Below, in pieces: positions 19,497 to 28,149 of a stretch of DNA of 64,000 bases. The notes below the pieces were generated by a model. That model saw nothing but the letters and a program-made list of their open reading frames with translations, did no database searches and was not told where the DNA came from. The position numbers and the translations under genes are program-made. Origin of the DNA: Klebsiella indica (GTDB taxonomy: Bacteria > Pseudomonadota > Gammaproteobacteria > Enterobacterales > Enterobacteriaceae); NCBI RefSeq assembly GCF_005860775.1, contig NZ_VCHQ01000003.1, positions 124,001 to 188,000 on the forward strand, given 5' to 3'. The first letter of the stretch is position 1; every line of letters starts with the position of its first letter.

Positions 19497-21695
19497 TTAA
19501 TCCTCGTTAACTGCCTGCCGGGATGCTTTCCGGGCCTGAACGCGGGCGATTGCTTCAGCGACTGCCGCTTTACGGGCGTCGTCATTGGCTGCCGACGTGG
19601 GAACTGCATTTTGTTGCCCTGCTTTACGCGCCTTCGCCCGGGCAATGGCGGCCTCGACGGCGGCTTTGCGCGGATCAACGTCGGCAGCGGGCGGTTCGGT
19701 TGCGGCGGGCTCAGTTAGCTCGGCCTGCTGCGCTGCTTTACGCGCTTTAGCGCGGGCAATGGCGGCTTCGACGGCGGCTTTACGCGGGTCAACGTCAGCA
19801 GCGGGCGGTTCAGCTGCGGTGGGCTCAGCCGCCTCGGCCTGCTGCGCTGCTTTACGCGCTTTAGCGCGGGCAATGGCGGCTTCGACGACGGCTTTACGCG
19901 GGTCAACGTCAGCAGCGGGCGGTTCGGTTGCAGCAGGCTCAGCCGCCTCGGTCTGCTGCGCTACTTTACGCGTCTTCGCCCGGGCAATGGCGGCTTCGAT
20001 GGCGGCTTTACGCGGGTCAACGTCGGCAGCGGGCAGTTCGGTTGCGGCGGGTTCAGCCGCAGCCGTCAGCTGCGCCGCCTTGCGGGCGCGAGCCTCGGCC
20101 TTACGGGCTTCACGCGCGGCGATAGCTTCACTGTTATCCGGTTTTGCACCTGGCTGCACCACTATCGGCTGCGCAGCATCACGCTGCTTGTCGCGCACGC
20201 GGGCGAGGGCGGCATTGATGGCATCCTGATCTTTGGCTGCCGGTTGTACGGCTGCTTGCTTATGACGCGCCAGACGCGCTGCTTTATCTCGCTCCAGACG
20301 CGCCTGTCGCGCTTCGAAGCGCGCTTTTGCTTCCGCTGCGCGCTTCTCTTCTTGCGCAATGGCGCTGATCTCGGCTTTCTCCTGACGGAAATACTGTACC
20401 AGCGGGATATTACTCGGGCATACCCAGGCGCAGGCGCCGCACTCAATGCAGTCTTGCAGATTGTGGCTGATGGCTTTGTCGTGCTGCTGGCCTTTACTGA
20501 ACCAGTATAATTGCTGCGGCAGGAGATCGGCCGGGCAGGCGTCAGCGCAAGCGCTGCAACGGATGCAGCCTTTTTCCTCCGCCGCTTCACCCATTTCGCT
20601 GGCCGATGGCGCGAGCAGGCAGTTGGTGATTTTTACCACCGGCACATCGAGCCAGGGCAGGGTAAAGCCCATTAACGGGCCGCCCATAATGACCATTTGT
20701 TCAGTGCCGGGACAGAAACCGGCGTCTTTTAGCAGATGGCTGACCGGGGTACCGAGACGCGCCCAGACGTTACCCGGACGCGCAACCGCTTCACCAGTGA
20801 GCGTTACAACGCGTTCTGTCAGCGGTTCACCGTCCACCACCGCGCGTTTTACCGCATAGGCCGTGCCGACGTTTTGCATTAACACGCCGATATCGGAGGA
20901 GCGGCCACCGTGAGGTACCTGTTTCCCGGTCAGAATTTGCGTCAGTTGTTTCGCGCCGCCGGAGGGGTATTTTGTCGGGATCACGCGCAGTGAAATACCA
21001 TGCGTGTTGGCCAGTACCGCCCGCAGCATTGAAATCGCCTGCGGTTTATTATCCTCAATACCGATCAGCACCTGACGCGGTTGCAGGATATGGGCAAGGA
21101 TGCGGATACCTTCAACAATCTGCGCCGCACAGTCCTGCATCAGGCGATCATCGGCGGTGATATAGGGCTCGCACTCGGCGGCGTTGATAATTAATGTCTC
21201 AATTTTATCGCCGCCACCGCGCAGCTTCGATCCGGTCGGGAAACCGGCGCCGCCCAGACCGGCGACGCCGAACTGATGAATGCGCTCAATCAGCTCTTCA
21301 CGGGATCTATTCTGGTAATCACTCCAGCCGTCGCGTTCAATCCAGCGATCTTCGCCGTCGGCATCAATAATGACGCTCATCTCCGCCAGCGCAGAAGGAT
21401 GGGCGGTCGAGTGGGGCGCGATAGCCGTCACCGTACCGGAGGTCGGGGCGTGAACGGGCAGCATTTTGCCCCAGCCGCGCGTCAATGGTTGGCCGCGCAG
21501 CACACGATCGCCGGGCTGTACGCACAGAACCCCTTCATCGCCAATATGTTGTTTCAACGGAATGACAAAACGCTGCGGCAGAGGAACCTGGCGCAGCGGC
21601 GTACCGTTGGACTGGGTTTTCATTTCAGGCGGATGAATGCCGCCGTTGAAATCCCAGATGTTGTCTTTGCGAAAAGCGGAAAATAACTTAAACAT
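19497..21695 (-). CDS. rsxC: Rsx/Rnf electron transport complex subunit C, repeat-rich tail
   Basis: RsxC is the NADH-side cytoplasmic subunit, peripheral at the membrane, 732 residues. It has an N-terminal RnfC barrel domain, a NADH/FMN region ([12 protein letters not shown] near 145, [14 protein letters not shown] near 180) and two [4Fe-4S] motifs, [12 protein letters not shown] and [12 protein letters not shown], around 373-425. After a charged coiled coil the last 170 or so residues are tandem 38-residue Ala/Lys-rich repeats of the type [20 protein letters not shown]. The repeat number varies between strains of this family. It overlaps the end of rsxB by eight bases. Confidence 0.96.
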   Translation of the reverse strand: MFKLFSAFRKDNIWDFNGGIHPPEMKTQSNGTPLRQVPLPQRFVIPLKQHIGDEGVLCVQPGDRVLRGQPLTRGWGKMLPVHAPTSGTVTAIAPHSTAHPSALAEMSVIIDADGEDRWIERDGWSDYQNRSREELIERIHQFGVAGLGGAGFPTGSKLRGGGDKIETLIINAAECEPYITADDRLMQDCAAQIVEGIRILAHILQPRQVLIGIEDNKPQAISMLRAVLANTHGISLRVIPTKYPSGGAKQLTQILTGKQVPHGGRSSDIGVLMQNVGTAYAVKRAVVDGEPLTERVVTLTGEAVARPGNVWARLGTPVSHLLKDAGFCPGTEQMVIMGGPLMGFTLPWLDVPVVKITNCLLAPSASEMGEAAEEKGCIRCSACADACPADLLPQQLYWFSKGQQHDKAISHNLQDCIECGACAWVCPSNIPLVQYFRQEKAEISAIAQEEKRAAEAKARFEARQARLERDKAARLARHKQAAVQPAAKDQDAINAALARVRDKQRDAAQPIVVQPGAKPDNSEAIAAREARKAEARARKAAQLTAAAEPAATELPAADVDPRKAAIEAAIARAKTRKVAQQTEAAEPAATEPPAADVDPRKAVVEAAIARAKARKAAQQAEAAEPTAAEPPAADVDPRKAAVEAAIARAKARKAAQQAELTEPAATEPPAADVDPRKAAVEAAIARAKARKAGQQNAVPTSAANDDARKAAVAEAIARVQARKASRQAVNED
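19570..20060 (-). repeat. 114-bp tandem repeats inside rsxC
   Basis: The motif GCAGCGGG recurs at 19684, 19798, 19912 and 20026 (plus-strand coordinates), a spacing of exactly 114 bp each time. The units are nearly identical, with a degenerate copy on the low-coordinate side. Each unit encodes 38 residues with the core [20 protein letters not shown]. Tandem copies this similar are open to slippage or recombination, so length may differ between isolates. Confidence 0.93.
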
Positions 21696-22266
21696 GTTGT
21701 TCCACAGGAATATTGCGTACCGGAATGGTTTGAAGATCCCATTTCCAGCTTGCTGTCATCGCGGCAACCGGGCGCAATTCGATACATTGCGTCGGACAAG
21801 GGGCCACGCAAAGATTACACCCGGTGCAGATGTCGCTCATCACCGTATGCATGGCGCGGGTCGCGCCGACAATGGCGTCGACAGGACAGGCCTGAATGCA
21901 TTTCGTGCAGCCGATGCAGTTCGCTTCGTCGATTACTGCCAGCATTCGGGCAGGCGCTGACTCTTGTTCATCGCCATCAATGGGTTGCGGGTCAACGTTC
22001 AGCAGTTCGGCGATTTTGAGCATCACCGCTTCGCCGCCGGGTGCGCAACAGTTAATTTTCTCTCCCTGGGTGCCAACGGCCTCCGCGTAGGGGCGGCAGC
22101 CAGGGTAACCGCACTGACCACACTGGCTCTGCGGGAGCAACGCATCGATTTTTTCAACCACCGGGTCATCTTCCACCGCGAAACGGCGTGAGGCGTATCC
22201 CAGAATTAAGCCGAAAATCAGACCAAGCAGGCTAAGCGCGATCACGGCTATCCAGACAGCGTTCAT
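21688..22266 (-). CDS. rsxB: Rsx/Rnf electron transport complex subunit B
   Basis: RsxB is a ferredoxin-like subunit of 192 residues. It has an N-terminal membrane helix (residues about 5-23), a four-cysteine cluster motif [15 protein letters not shown] around 49-63 plus a later Cys, and two [4Fe-4S] ferredoxin motifs, [12 protein letters not shown] and [12 protein letters not shown], around 117-160. It passes electrons from RsxC to the membrane subunits. Its ATG overlaps the rsxA stop by one base (TAATG). Confidence 0.97.
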   Translation of the reverse strand: MNAVWIAVIALSLLGLIFGLILGYASRRFAVEDDPVVEKIDALLPQSQCGQCGYPGCRPYAEAVGTQGEKINCCAPGGEAVMLKIAELLNVDPQPIDGDEQESAPARMLAVIDEANCIGCTKCIQACPVDAIVGATRAMHTVMSDICTGCNLCVAPCPTQCIELRPVAAMTASWKWDLQTIPVRNIPVEQHV

Positions 22267-22847
22267 TACAACTTCACCAAACCACTAAAGCCCATAAATG
22301 CCAGAGACATTAAACCGGCGGTAATCAATGCAATCGCATTGCCGCGAAAGGGGGCCGGAACATCCGCAACCACCAGACGTTCGCGAATGGCGGCGAACAG
22401 CACCATCACCAATGAAAAGCCTACCGCGGCAGCGAAGCCGTACAGCGCTGATTGCAGGAAATTATGTCCAAGGTTAATGTTTAACAGCGCAACGCCAAGC
22501 ACCGCACAGTTGGTGGTGATTAGCGGCAAGAAAATGCCTAACAGGCGATACAGTGCCGGGCTGGTTTTGCGTACCACCATCTCGGTGAACTGCACCACGA
22601 CGGCGATGACGAGGATAAAAGCCAGCGTGCGCAAGTAGATCAGGTCGAGCGGGATAAGGATCCAGGTATCGATCAGCCAGGCGCAAATCGAGGCCAGGGT
22701 CATCACAAATGTGGTGGCGAGACCCATCCCCATCGCGGTTTCCAGTTTTTTGGAAACCCCCATAAACGGGCACAATCCAAGGAACTTCACCAGCACGAAG
22801 TTGTTAACAAGGACAGTGCCAATAAAGAGCAGTAAATAATCAGCCAT
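22266..22847 (-). CDS. rsxA: Rsx/Rnf electron transport complex subunit A
   Basis: RsxA is an integral membrane subunit, six helices, 193 residues when started at the second of two adjacent ATG codons (22847). That ATG has the better spacing from CAGGTCGA and matches the E. coli N-terminus M-x-DYLLLF. Conserved blocks are [16 protein letters not shown] and [15 protein letters not shown], whose cysteines take part in the intramembrane cluster. It is the first rsx gene. Confidence 0.96.
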   Translation of the reverse strand: MADYLLLFIGTVLVNNFVLVKFLGLCPFMGVSKKLETAMGMGLATTFVMTLASICAWLIDTWILIPLDLIYLRTLAFILVIAVVVQFTEMVVRKTSPALYRLLGIFLPLITTNCAVLGVALLNINLGHNFLQSALYGFAAAVGFSLVMVLFAAIRERLVVADVPAPFRGNAIALITAGLMSLAFMGFSGLVKL

Positions 22848-22924
22848 CATTCGACCTGAAATAGAAATAGCCCGCTATTATCGAATAAATCAATACCGGC
22901 GACAATAGGTTAACTGTGTGGTTA

Positions 22925-23365
22925 TTACGGATTCACAAAGGTTCGCTTAACGCGCCGGGAGCGCCTGAAGTAAGGCGCCAGCAGCGCCGCCGCAAGCAGG
23001 GGGAACAGTAGCTGGCGCAGCGCCAGAGTATCCGTCACCGGAGAGAAAGCGAAAGCTTTTATCGCCAGCAACAGGGTTATCAGTAACCAGATGATATAGT
23101 GTTTTGGCACAATTTTCCGCCGTTTGAAGAAGGCAATGGTCAGCCACAGCGTATAATACCACATGGCAGCGGCGAATATCAGCGATGCAATCCACAGCGC
23201 AAGATGTCCGCTACTCATATCGCTCAGTAATGCATAAGTCTGAGAAGAGATCAGCGCATGAGCAAAAATAAGCAATGATAATGAGGCGCTAAGTAAGGCA
23301 ACCAGTAGCCATGCCAGCGGCGCAAGTAGCCATCCGCCAATACGTTCCGCAGAGTGCGAGGACAT
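22925..23365 (-). CDS. ydgK: DUF2569 inner-membrane protein YdgK
   Basis: This protein of unknown function has 146 residues and four predicted membrane helices, with the family start GGWLLAPLAWLLVALLSASLS. The ATG at 23365 is chosen because AGGAG lies five bases before it; an in-frame TTG at 23383 would add six residues. It lies 77 bp upstream of rsxA on the same strand, so it may be transcribed into the rsx operon. Confidence 0.92.
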   Translation of the reverse strand: MSSHSAERIGGWLLAPLAWLLVALLSASLSLLIFAHALISSQTYALLSDMSSGHLALWIASLIFAAAMWYYTLWLTIAFFKRRKIVPKHYIIWLLITLLLAIKAFAFSPVTDTLALRQLLFPLLAAALLAPYFRRSRRVKRTFVNP

Positions 23366-23673
23366 TGTGACTCCTGAATTCAATGCAAATGATTCCCGCC
23401 ATACTTCGGGTTGCGGGGTGTGGTGTTTCTTGATTACGGTTATTCACCCCATCCATGGGTTTCGCCCTTCGGGCCGCCGCAAGTCGTGTTTAATCCGCTT
23501 CCGGCTGATTTATCATGCCGTTCGGCCGGTGATGCCCTTCTCGTTTTTGGGGTGCACCGCGTTGTTTAAAAAGCGCCTGCGTATTTTTTGTCCGCAAAGG
23601 TAAATTATTTAGTCAATGTAAATAAAACGCCGGACGGAAAGTATAAGCAACGGGCATGAATGATTACCGTCTT
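23366..23673. other. Gap between cnu and ydgK
   Basis: The 308 bp gap lies on the path of minus-strand transcription from cnu to ydgK. It contains a GC-rich hairpin sequence near 23461-23478 (TTCGCCCTTCGGGCCGC) and AT-rich tracts that could hold the ydgK-rsx promoter. A TTGACT hexamer near 23613 on the minus strand has no convincing -10. No gene or RNA was recognised. Confidence 0.4.
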
Positions 23674-23889
23674 TTATTGCACGTAGCGCCAGACGGATTT
23701 AGGGACTTCGCCTATGTTGAACAATTTACCGCCGGAAACCAGCTCCGCCCGACGATGATCGGCGGCGCGATACATGTTGACGATCTCTTCACTGTCGGTA
23801 AGGGAATAGTTGAGATGGTCAAAAAGTTTTTCCAGACTTTCCAGTGAACTGATTTTACGGAATTTTAATAAGTAGTCCTGAACGGTCAT
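23674..23889 (-). CDS. cnu: Hha-family H-NS/StpA cofactor Cnu (YdgT)
   Basis: Cnu is a small helical Hha/YmoA-like protein that binds H-NS or StpA and strengthens silencing of foreign DNA; it also binds the oriC cnb site. The start at 23889 ([26 protein letters not shown] without its leader) gives 71 residues, the E. coli length, with GGATACGC as ribosome site. An ATG four codons upstream (23901) is in frame but lacks a ribosome site. The C-terminal half ([23 protein letters not shown]) differs at several sites from S. enterica YdgT as I recall it. Confidence 0.96.
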   Translation of the reverse strand: MTVQDYLLKFRKISSLESLEKLFDHLNYSLTDSEEIVNMYRAADHRRAELVSGGKLFNIGEVPKSVWRYVQ

Positions 23890-24275
23890 TTGCGTATCCA
23901 TTTTATAATGGGAATAAAAAGTAGAATATACCAATTCTTAGTAAACCTGTTCTCAACCAGCAGTTCCTTTTCGGGCTGACTGTATGGAATTATTTCGGTT
24001 GTAAATACCTATGACAAGAACAGATGATGTTTCTGGCCTGGTAAAAAGAAATTTAAGAATATTCCAGAACTGAATCAGGCGCCGGGTGGCGCCTGGAAGA
24101 GAAGATTAACGCTGTTCGCCTCGGCTGGCAATAACGTTTTGGTCGCAAAAAACGCTTTTTCCATTTGCGCGCCAGGTTTGGTTGTTGAACGGCGTATACC
24201 GCTGTTGTCACCATTAAGCACGCCGCCGGACAGTCCGTTTCTGAAGCGATTGCCCGGCGGCGAAGCGGAACGGCT
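23890..24275. other. Gap between blr and cnu
   Basis: The 386 bp gap contains the cnu promoter region and a strong hairpin CAGGCGCC-GGGT-GGCGCCTG at 24076-24095, which may end the blr transcript. In the frame of blr, the codons after its stop stay open for about 65 codons to a TGA at the hairpin. Nothing here was recognised as a known gene. Confidence 0.45.
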
Positions 24276-24425
24276 TTATTTCGCTAACGGCGTTGTCCGG
24301 GCAGCATCAACGGCAGGCGGAGATTGGTAGTTATCAATATGGTGAGCAATAACTAAAAGCAAGGATGAAACGCCCAAAACAATCCAGCCAATAAGTTCTA
24401 CAATACGATTAAAAACGTTTTCCAT
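24276..24425 (-). CDS. blr: Divisome-stabilising small membrane protein Blr
   Basis: Blr is a single-pass inner-membrane protein of the division machinery; loss increases beta-lactam sensitivity in E. coli. The minus-strand frame reads MENVFNRIVELIGWIVLGV, then a short hydrophobic stretch and AHHIDNYQSPPA, ending PLAK, 49 residues in all. It aligns along its length with E. coli Blr (NRLIELTGWIVL ... ASHIDNYQPP), with four extra residues at the start and a different tail. The position between cnu and ydgJ is the same as in E. coli. It is easily missed because of its length. Confidence 0.88.
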   Translation of the reverse strand: MENVFNRIVELIGWIVLGVSSLLLVIAHHIDNYQSPPAVDAARTTPLAK

Positions 24426-24612
24426 AACTCTACAACAGCAGTGAACCAGACCAGAATGGTACTAAATGACTGAAACAACGCAAGTGTTAGCGGATTATTG
24501 TTGCACAACTGGCGTAAAGGTGAGCAATTGCAATTAGTCTAACCCGTCGGCAGGAGCTGGCTGATGCGGAGGTTATGGTGACAAAATTATCTTTCGATAA
24601 AGGGGCCGAGAA

Positions 24613-25653
24613 ATGAGTGATGCTATTCGGGTGGGATTAATCGGTTACGGTTATGCAAGTAAAACTTTTCATGCGCCACTGATCAGCGGTACACCGGGAA
24701 TGACGCTGGCAGCGATTTCCAGCAGTGATGAAAGCAAGGTTCTGGCTGACTGGCCGATGGTGAAGGTGGTGTCGCAGCCAGCGCAACTTTTTCACGACCC
24801 AACGCTGGATCTACTGGTTATTCCTACGCCAAACGATACCCATTTTCCGCTGGCCAGAGCCGCGCTGGAAGCGGGGAAGCACGTTGTGGTGGATAAGCCT
24901 TTTACCGTGACACTGTCACAAGCTCGTGAGCTTGAGGTTATTGCGAAAGCTACAGGGCGGCTGCTGTCCGTCTTCCATAATCGTCGCTGGGATAGCGATT
25001 TTCTCACGGTGAAGGCGCTGATTAATGACGGTTTACTCGGTGAAATCGGCTATTTTGAATCGCATTTTGATCGCTATCGTCCGCAGGTGCGTAATCGCTG
25101 GCGCGAACAAGGCGGGCCAGGTAGCGGTATCTGGTACGATCTTGGCCCGCACCTCCTCGATCAGGCGATTAATCTCTTTGGCCTGCCGGTCAGCTTGAGC
25201 GTCGATCTGGCGCAATTGCGGCCGGGCTCCCAGTCCACCGACTATTTTCATGCCGTGTTAGCTTATCCACAGCGCCGTGTGGTGCTGCACGGCACGTTGC
25301 TGGCAGCGGCGGAAACGGCTCGTTATATTATTCATGGCTCACGGGGAAGCTATGTTAAATATGGCCTCGACCCGCAGGAGGCGCGGCTGAAAAGCGGTGA
25401 ACGCCTGCCGCAAGAGGACTGGGGATACGATATGCGCGATGGGGTATTGACTCGGGTAGACGGTGAAGAGCGAACCGAAGCGTCGTGGCTCACGCAGCCG
25501 GGAAATTATCCCGCATATTATGCCGCCATTCGCGACGCCCTTAATGGCGTAGGTGATAATCCGGTCCCGGCGAGTCAGGCTATCCAGATAATGGAGTTGA
25601 TAGAACTTGGGCTGGAGTCGGCAAGGCACCGGGCGACGCTGTGCCTGAATTAA
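24613..25653 (+). CDS. ydgJ: GFO/IDH/MocA-family oxidoreductase YdgJ
   Basis: This is a predicted NAD(P)-dependent oxidoreductase of 346 residues, substrate unknown. It has an N-terminal Rossmann domain (GLIGYGYASKTFHAPLI at 8-24), the catalytic-site EAGKHVVVDKPFTV with the conserved Lys near 95, and the C-terminal GFO/IDH/MocA beta-sheet domain (GPGSGIWYDLGPHLLDQ around 168-184). The ATG follows AAAGGGGCCGAGAA. It is divergent from blr and convergent with add, as in E. coli. Confidence 0.95.
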   Translation: MSDAIRVGLIGYGYASKTFHAPLISGTPGMTLAAISSSDESKVLADWPMVKVVSQPAQLFHDPTLDLLVIPTPNDTHFPLARAALEAGKHVVVDKPFTVTLSQARELEVIAKATGRLLSVFHNRRWDSDFLTVKALINDGLLGEIGYFESHFDRYRPQVRNRWREQGGPGSGIWYDLGPHLLDQAINLFGLPVSLSVDLAQLRPGSQSTDYFHAVLAYPQRRVVLHGTLLAAAETARYIIHGSRGSYVKYGLDPQEARLKSGERLPQEDWGYDMRDGVLTRVDGEERTEASWLTQPGNYPAYYAAIRDALNGVGDNPVPASQAIQIMELIELGLESARHRATLCLN

Positions 25654-25685
25654 CGGTACGGCGTGCCTCTCGCTCCTGAAAAGCG

Positions 25686-25711
25686 CATTCCCCGTCCAGG
25701 AACGGGGAATG
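25686..25711. terminator. Hairpin between convergent ydgJ and add
   Basis: CATTCCCCGT, six bases, then ACGGGGAATG is a perfect ten-base-pair stem extended by GCG/CGC pairs, between the ydgJ and add stops. No T-run follows on either strand, so termination is likely but unproven. Confidence 0.5.
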
Positions 25712-25717
25712 GCGCGA

Positions 25718-26722
25718 CTATGCGCTTTGCCGTACGTGCGCAATGAGCGCGTTTTTTTCTTGCTGGCTTAAAAACGCCAGTTCCAGGCCATTGATCTGCG
25801 CCTGGCGAATCTGCTCCTGACTCAGCCCGGCAGCCGGGGCAGCGACGGTATATTCGTGGATAATATCGACGCCCTGAACGGCGGGATCATCGGTGTTAAT
25901 ACAGGCCAGTACACCCTGTTCCAGGAAGGTTTTCAGCGGATGCTGAGCCAGCGATGGCACGGTGCTGGTCTGAATATTTGACGTCAGGCAGGACTCAATA
26001 CCGATTCTCTGTGCGGCAAGAAAATCCATCAGCGCCGGATCCTGCACCGCCTTTACGCCGTGACCAATACGTTCCGCACCGAGTTCGCGAATTGCCTGCC
26101 AGATGCTTTCCGGTCCAGCCGCTTCGCCCGCATGTACGGTGATACGCCAGCCTGCATCACGCGCGCGGCTAAAGTGGTCGATAAACCGATGTCCAGGGAA
26201 GCCGAGTTCATCCCCGGCCAGATCAAGGGCGGTAATGCCTTCACGATGGGCGAGCAGGGCTTCCAGTTCTTCCTGACAGGCCGCTTCACCGAAGGTGCGG
26301 CTCAGGATACCGATCAGCCGCGCTTCGACGTTAAAGTCGCGGCTGCCTTCTTTTACGCCAGCGATCACCGCTTCCACAACGCCCGCTACCGGGAGCTGGT
26401 GGGTCATTGCCATATAGCGTGGAGAGAAGCGGAGTTCGACATAATGCAGGCCGTTTTGCGCGGCATCTTCGAGGTTTTCATAAGCGACGCGGCGGCAGGC
26501 TTCCAGAGAGGCCAGCACTTTCACCCCCCAGTCAAGCTTAGAGAGAAAGCTGACCAGGTCAGGCTCATTGCTGGTGACCTGTACATGTGGACGCAGTGTG
26601 TCGAGAGTGGTTGCCGGAAGAGGCAGGTTAAACTGACGGCCAAGATCGAGGATGGTTTGGGCCCGGATATTGCCATCAAGGTGGCGATGGATGTCGGTTA
26701 ATGGCAAAGTTAAATCAATCAT
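25718..26722 (-). CDS. add: Adenosine deaminase
   Basis: Add hydrolyses adenosine and deoxyadenosine to inosine and deoxyinosine. The ATG at 26722 gives 334 residues (E. coli 333). The zinc and catalytic motifs are intact: HRHLDGN near residue 12, VHAGE near 197, the SCLTSN segment and the NTDDPAVQG motif near 278. The longer frame back to 26755 has no ribosome site. It is divergent from the MetQ-like lipoprotein gene, with a 257 bp promoter gap. Confidence 0.97.
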   Translation of the reverse strand: MIDLTLPLTDIHRHLDGNIRAQTILDLGRQFNLPLPATTLDTLRPHVQVTSNEPDLVSFLSKLDWGVKVLASLEACRRVAYENLEDAAQNGLHYVELRFSPRYMAMTHQLPVAGVVEAVIAGVKEGSRDFNVEARLIGILSRTFGEAACQEELEALLAHREGITALDLAGDELGFPGHRFIDHFSRARDAGWRITVHAGEAAGPESIWQAIRELGAERIGHGVKAVQDPALMDFLAAQRIGIESCLTSNIQTSTVPSLAQHPLKTFLEQGVLACINTDDPAVQGVDIIHEYTVAAPAAGLSQEQIRQAQINGLELAFLSQQEKNALIAHVRQSA

Positions 26723-26979
26723 GGGCGCACTCTTTTTAGTTAAAGTGCGCACCATTGTACATCAGAGTCATATCGTCGTCATACTTCACGTTATCTGTAT
26801 GCCGGCGGTGGCGCGGATAGCCAGGATGAAAATTATTCTGGCAAGGAAATTGTTCATAGCAAAACGCTATTAATCATAGTCAATCCGTATTTAATTTTGC
26901 CTGTCAAATTTTCTATAGTCTCCAGTGCTATTTTTCCCCGCGCTGAGTAGCGGGCTATTTTAAAAAGGACTCTGGGAAT

Positions 26980-27795
26980 ATGATTTTCACGTTAAAGAAA
27001 TTCGCGGTACCGCTGGTTGTAGCCAGTACGCTGCTGTTGGCTGCCTGCAAACCGGGAGAGCAGGACCCTAATCATATCAAAGTCGGCATCATGGCTGGCG
27101 TTGACCAGGATGTATGGGCGGTGGCGCAGAAGGTGGCGAAAGAGAAGTACAACCTCGACGTTGAGGTGGTGACCTTTACTGATTTCGTTCAGCCCAACGA
27201 GGCGCTCAACAATGGCGATCTGGATGTCAACGCTTTCCAGCACAAGCCCTATCTCGACAAACAGATTCAGGAGCGCGGTTATAAGCTGGTTCCGGTCGGC
27301 AGGACATTCGTTTATCCGATAGCTGCCTACTCGAAGAAAATCAGCGCGATCGCGCAACTGCCGGATGGTGCGCAGGTCGCGGTGCCGAACGATCCCACCA
27401 ATCTCGGGCGTTCACTGCTTCTTTTGCAAAAACAGGGGCTTATAAAGCTTAAGGATGGCGTAGGGCTGTTGCCAACGTCGCTGGATATCATTAGCAACCC
27501 GAAAAAGCTAAAAATCATCGAGATCGAAGCGCCGCAGCTCACTCGTTCGCTGGACGATAAGCAGATAACGCTGGCGATTATTAACACCACTTTTTCCAGT
27601 CAGGTGGGGTTATCGCCGTCGCGTAACGGTCTGATTGTTGAAAGTAAAGATTCACCTTATGTGAATATTTTTGCCAGCCGGATCGAAAATAAAGACAGCG
27701 AAAAAGTGAAAAATCTGGTTAAAGCCTATCAAAGCGATGAAGTCGCAACCGCTGCAGAAACACTGTACAAAGGCGATGCGGTTAAAGGCTGGTAG
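26980..27795 (+). CDS. MetQ/NlpA-like substrate-binding lipoprotein (orphan)
   Basis: This is a periplasmic lipoprotein of the NlpA/MetQ family, 271 residues. The signal peptide ends at lipobox LAAC with lipidated C23. Family blocks are present: HIKVGIMAGVDQDV, NAFQHKPYLD, GRTFVYPIAAYSKK, the ligand-site VPNDPTNLGRSL and a C-terminal AAETLYKGDAVKGW. Relatives deliver methionine or similar amino acids to MetNI-type ABC importers. No permease or ATPase gene is adjacent, so it must work with a distant transporter or have another role. Neighbouring yedEF handle sulfur or selenium chemistry, which may be a clue to its ligand. It is not the E. coli metQ or nlpA locus. Confidence 0.88.
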   Translation: MIFTLKKFAVPLVVASTLLLAACKPGEQDPNHIKVGIMAGVDQDVWAVAQKVAKEKYNLDVEVVTFTDFVQPNEALNNGDLDVNAFQHKPYLDKQIQERGYKLVPVGRTFVYPIAAYSKKISAIAQLPDGAQVAVPNDPTNLGRSLLLLQKQGLIKLKDGVGLLPTSLDIISNPKKLKIIEIEAPQLTRSLDDKQITLAIINTTFSSQVGLSPSRNGLIVESKDSPYVNIFASRIENKDSEKVKNLVKAYQSDEVATAAETLYKGDAVKGW

Positions 27796-27825
27796 CGTTA
27801 AGGTTAAATACAGGATTTTTTGTCG

Positions 27826-27851
27826 GCCCGGCAAGCGAAGCGCTGCCGGGA
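27826..27851. repeat. REP-like palindrome
   Basis: CCCGGCAAGCG, three bases, CGCTGCCGGG forms a stem with a single bulged A, typical of enterobacterial repetitive extragenic palindromes. It lies just after the MetQ-like gene. Only one copy was noticed here. Confidence 0.5.
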
Positions 27852-27884
27852 AATTACAGAAAAAGACACTTTTTTAGCAATCTG

Positions 27885-27911
27885 AAGCCGGTAGCTCGCT
27901 ACCGGCTTTTT
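27885..27911 (+). terminator. Intrinsic terminator after the MetQ-like gene
   Basis: AAGCCGGTAGC-TC-GCTACCGGCTT is a perfect eleven-base-pair stem followed by further T residues. It sits between the convergent MetQ-like gene and yedF, and probably ends the plus-strand transcript. Confidence 0.75.
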
Positions 27912-27915
27912 ATCG

Positions 27916-28149
27916 CTATTTTTGAATCAAATAGCGGATGGTTGGCCCGTCCTGTTGAATATCAAGTACCGTATAGCCGTGATTTTTCGCATCCAGCGGA
28001 ATATTGTTAATCGACTGGGGACAGTCGCTGACCACTTCCAGAATCTCGCCTTTCTTTAATGAAGGCAAGGCTTCAAGGGTGGCGATAGCCGGATAAGGGC
28101 AGGGTTCGCCAACCATATCAAGGCGATAATCAGGAACGAAAGTTTTCAT
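27916..28149 (-). CDS. yedF: TusA-family protein YedF
   Basis: This is a 77-residue SirA/TusA-family protein, predicted to carry sulfur or selenium as a persulfide or perselenide. The key motif CPYP is at residues 17-20 (MVGEPCPYPAIATLEAL), with the sulfur-carrier Cys. Almost every residue agrees with E. coli YedF as I remember it. The start overlaps the end of yedE by four bases, so the two are translationally coupled. Confidence 0.95.
   Translation of the reverse strand: MKTFVPDYRLDMVGEPCPYPAIATLEALPSLKKGEILEVVSDCPQSINNIPLDAKNHGYTVLDIQQDGPTIRYLIQK

Noticed and set aside
19585-20229. Long Ala-rich open frame on the plus strand inside rsxC
   Set aside because: It is a shadow of the 114-bp repeats read on the opposite strand; low-complexity GC-rich repeats keep several frames open.
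24076-24095. Attachment-site or mobile-element end at the perfect hairpin near blr
   Set aside because: It is a single short palindrome with no direct repeats or integrase gene nearby. A terminator or mRNA hairpin is simpler.
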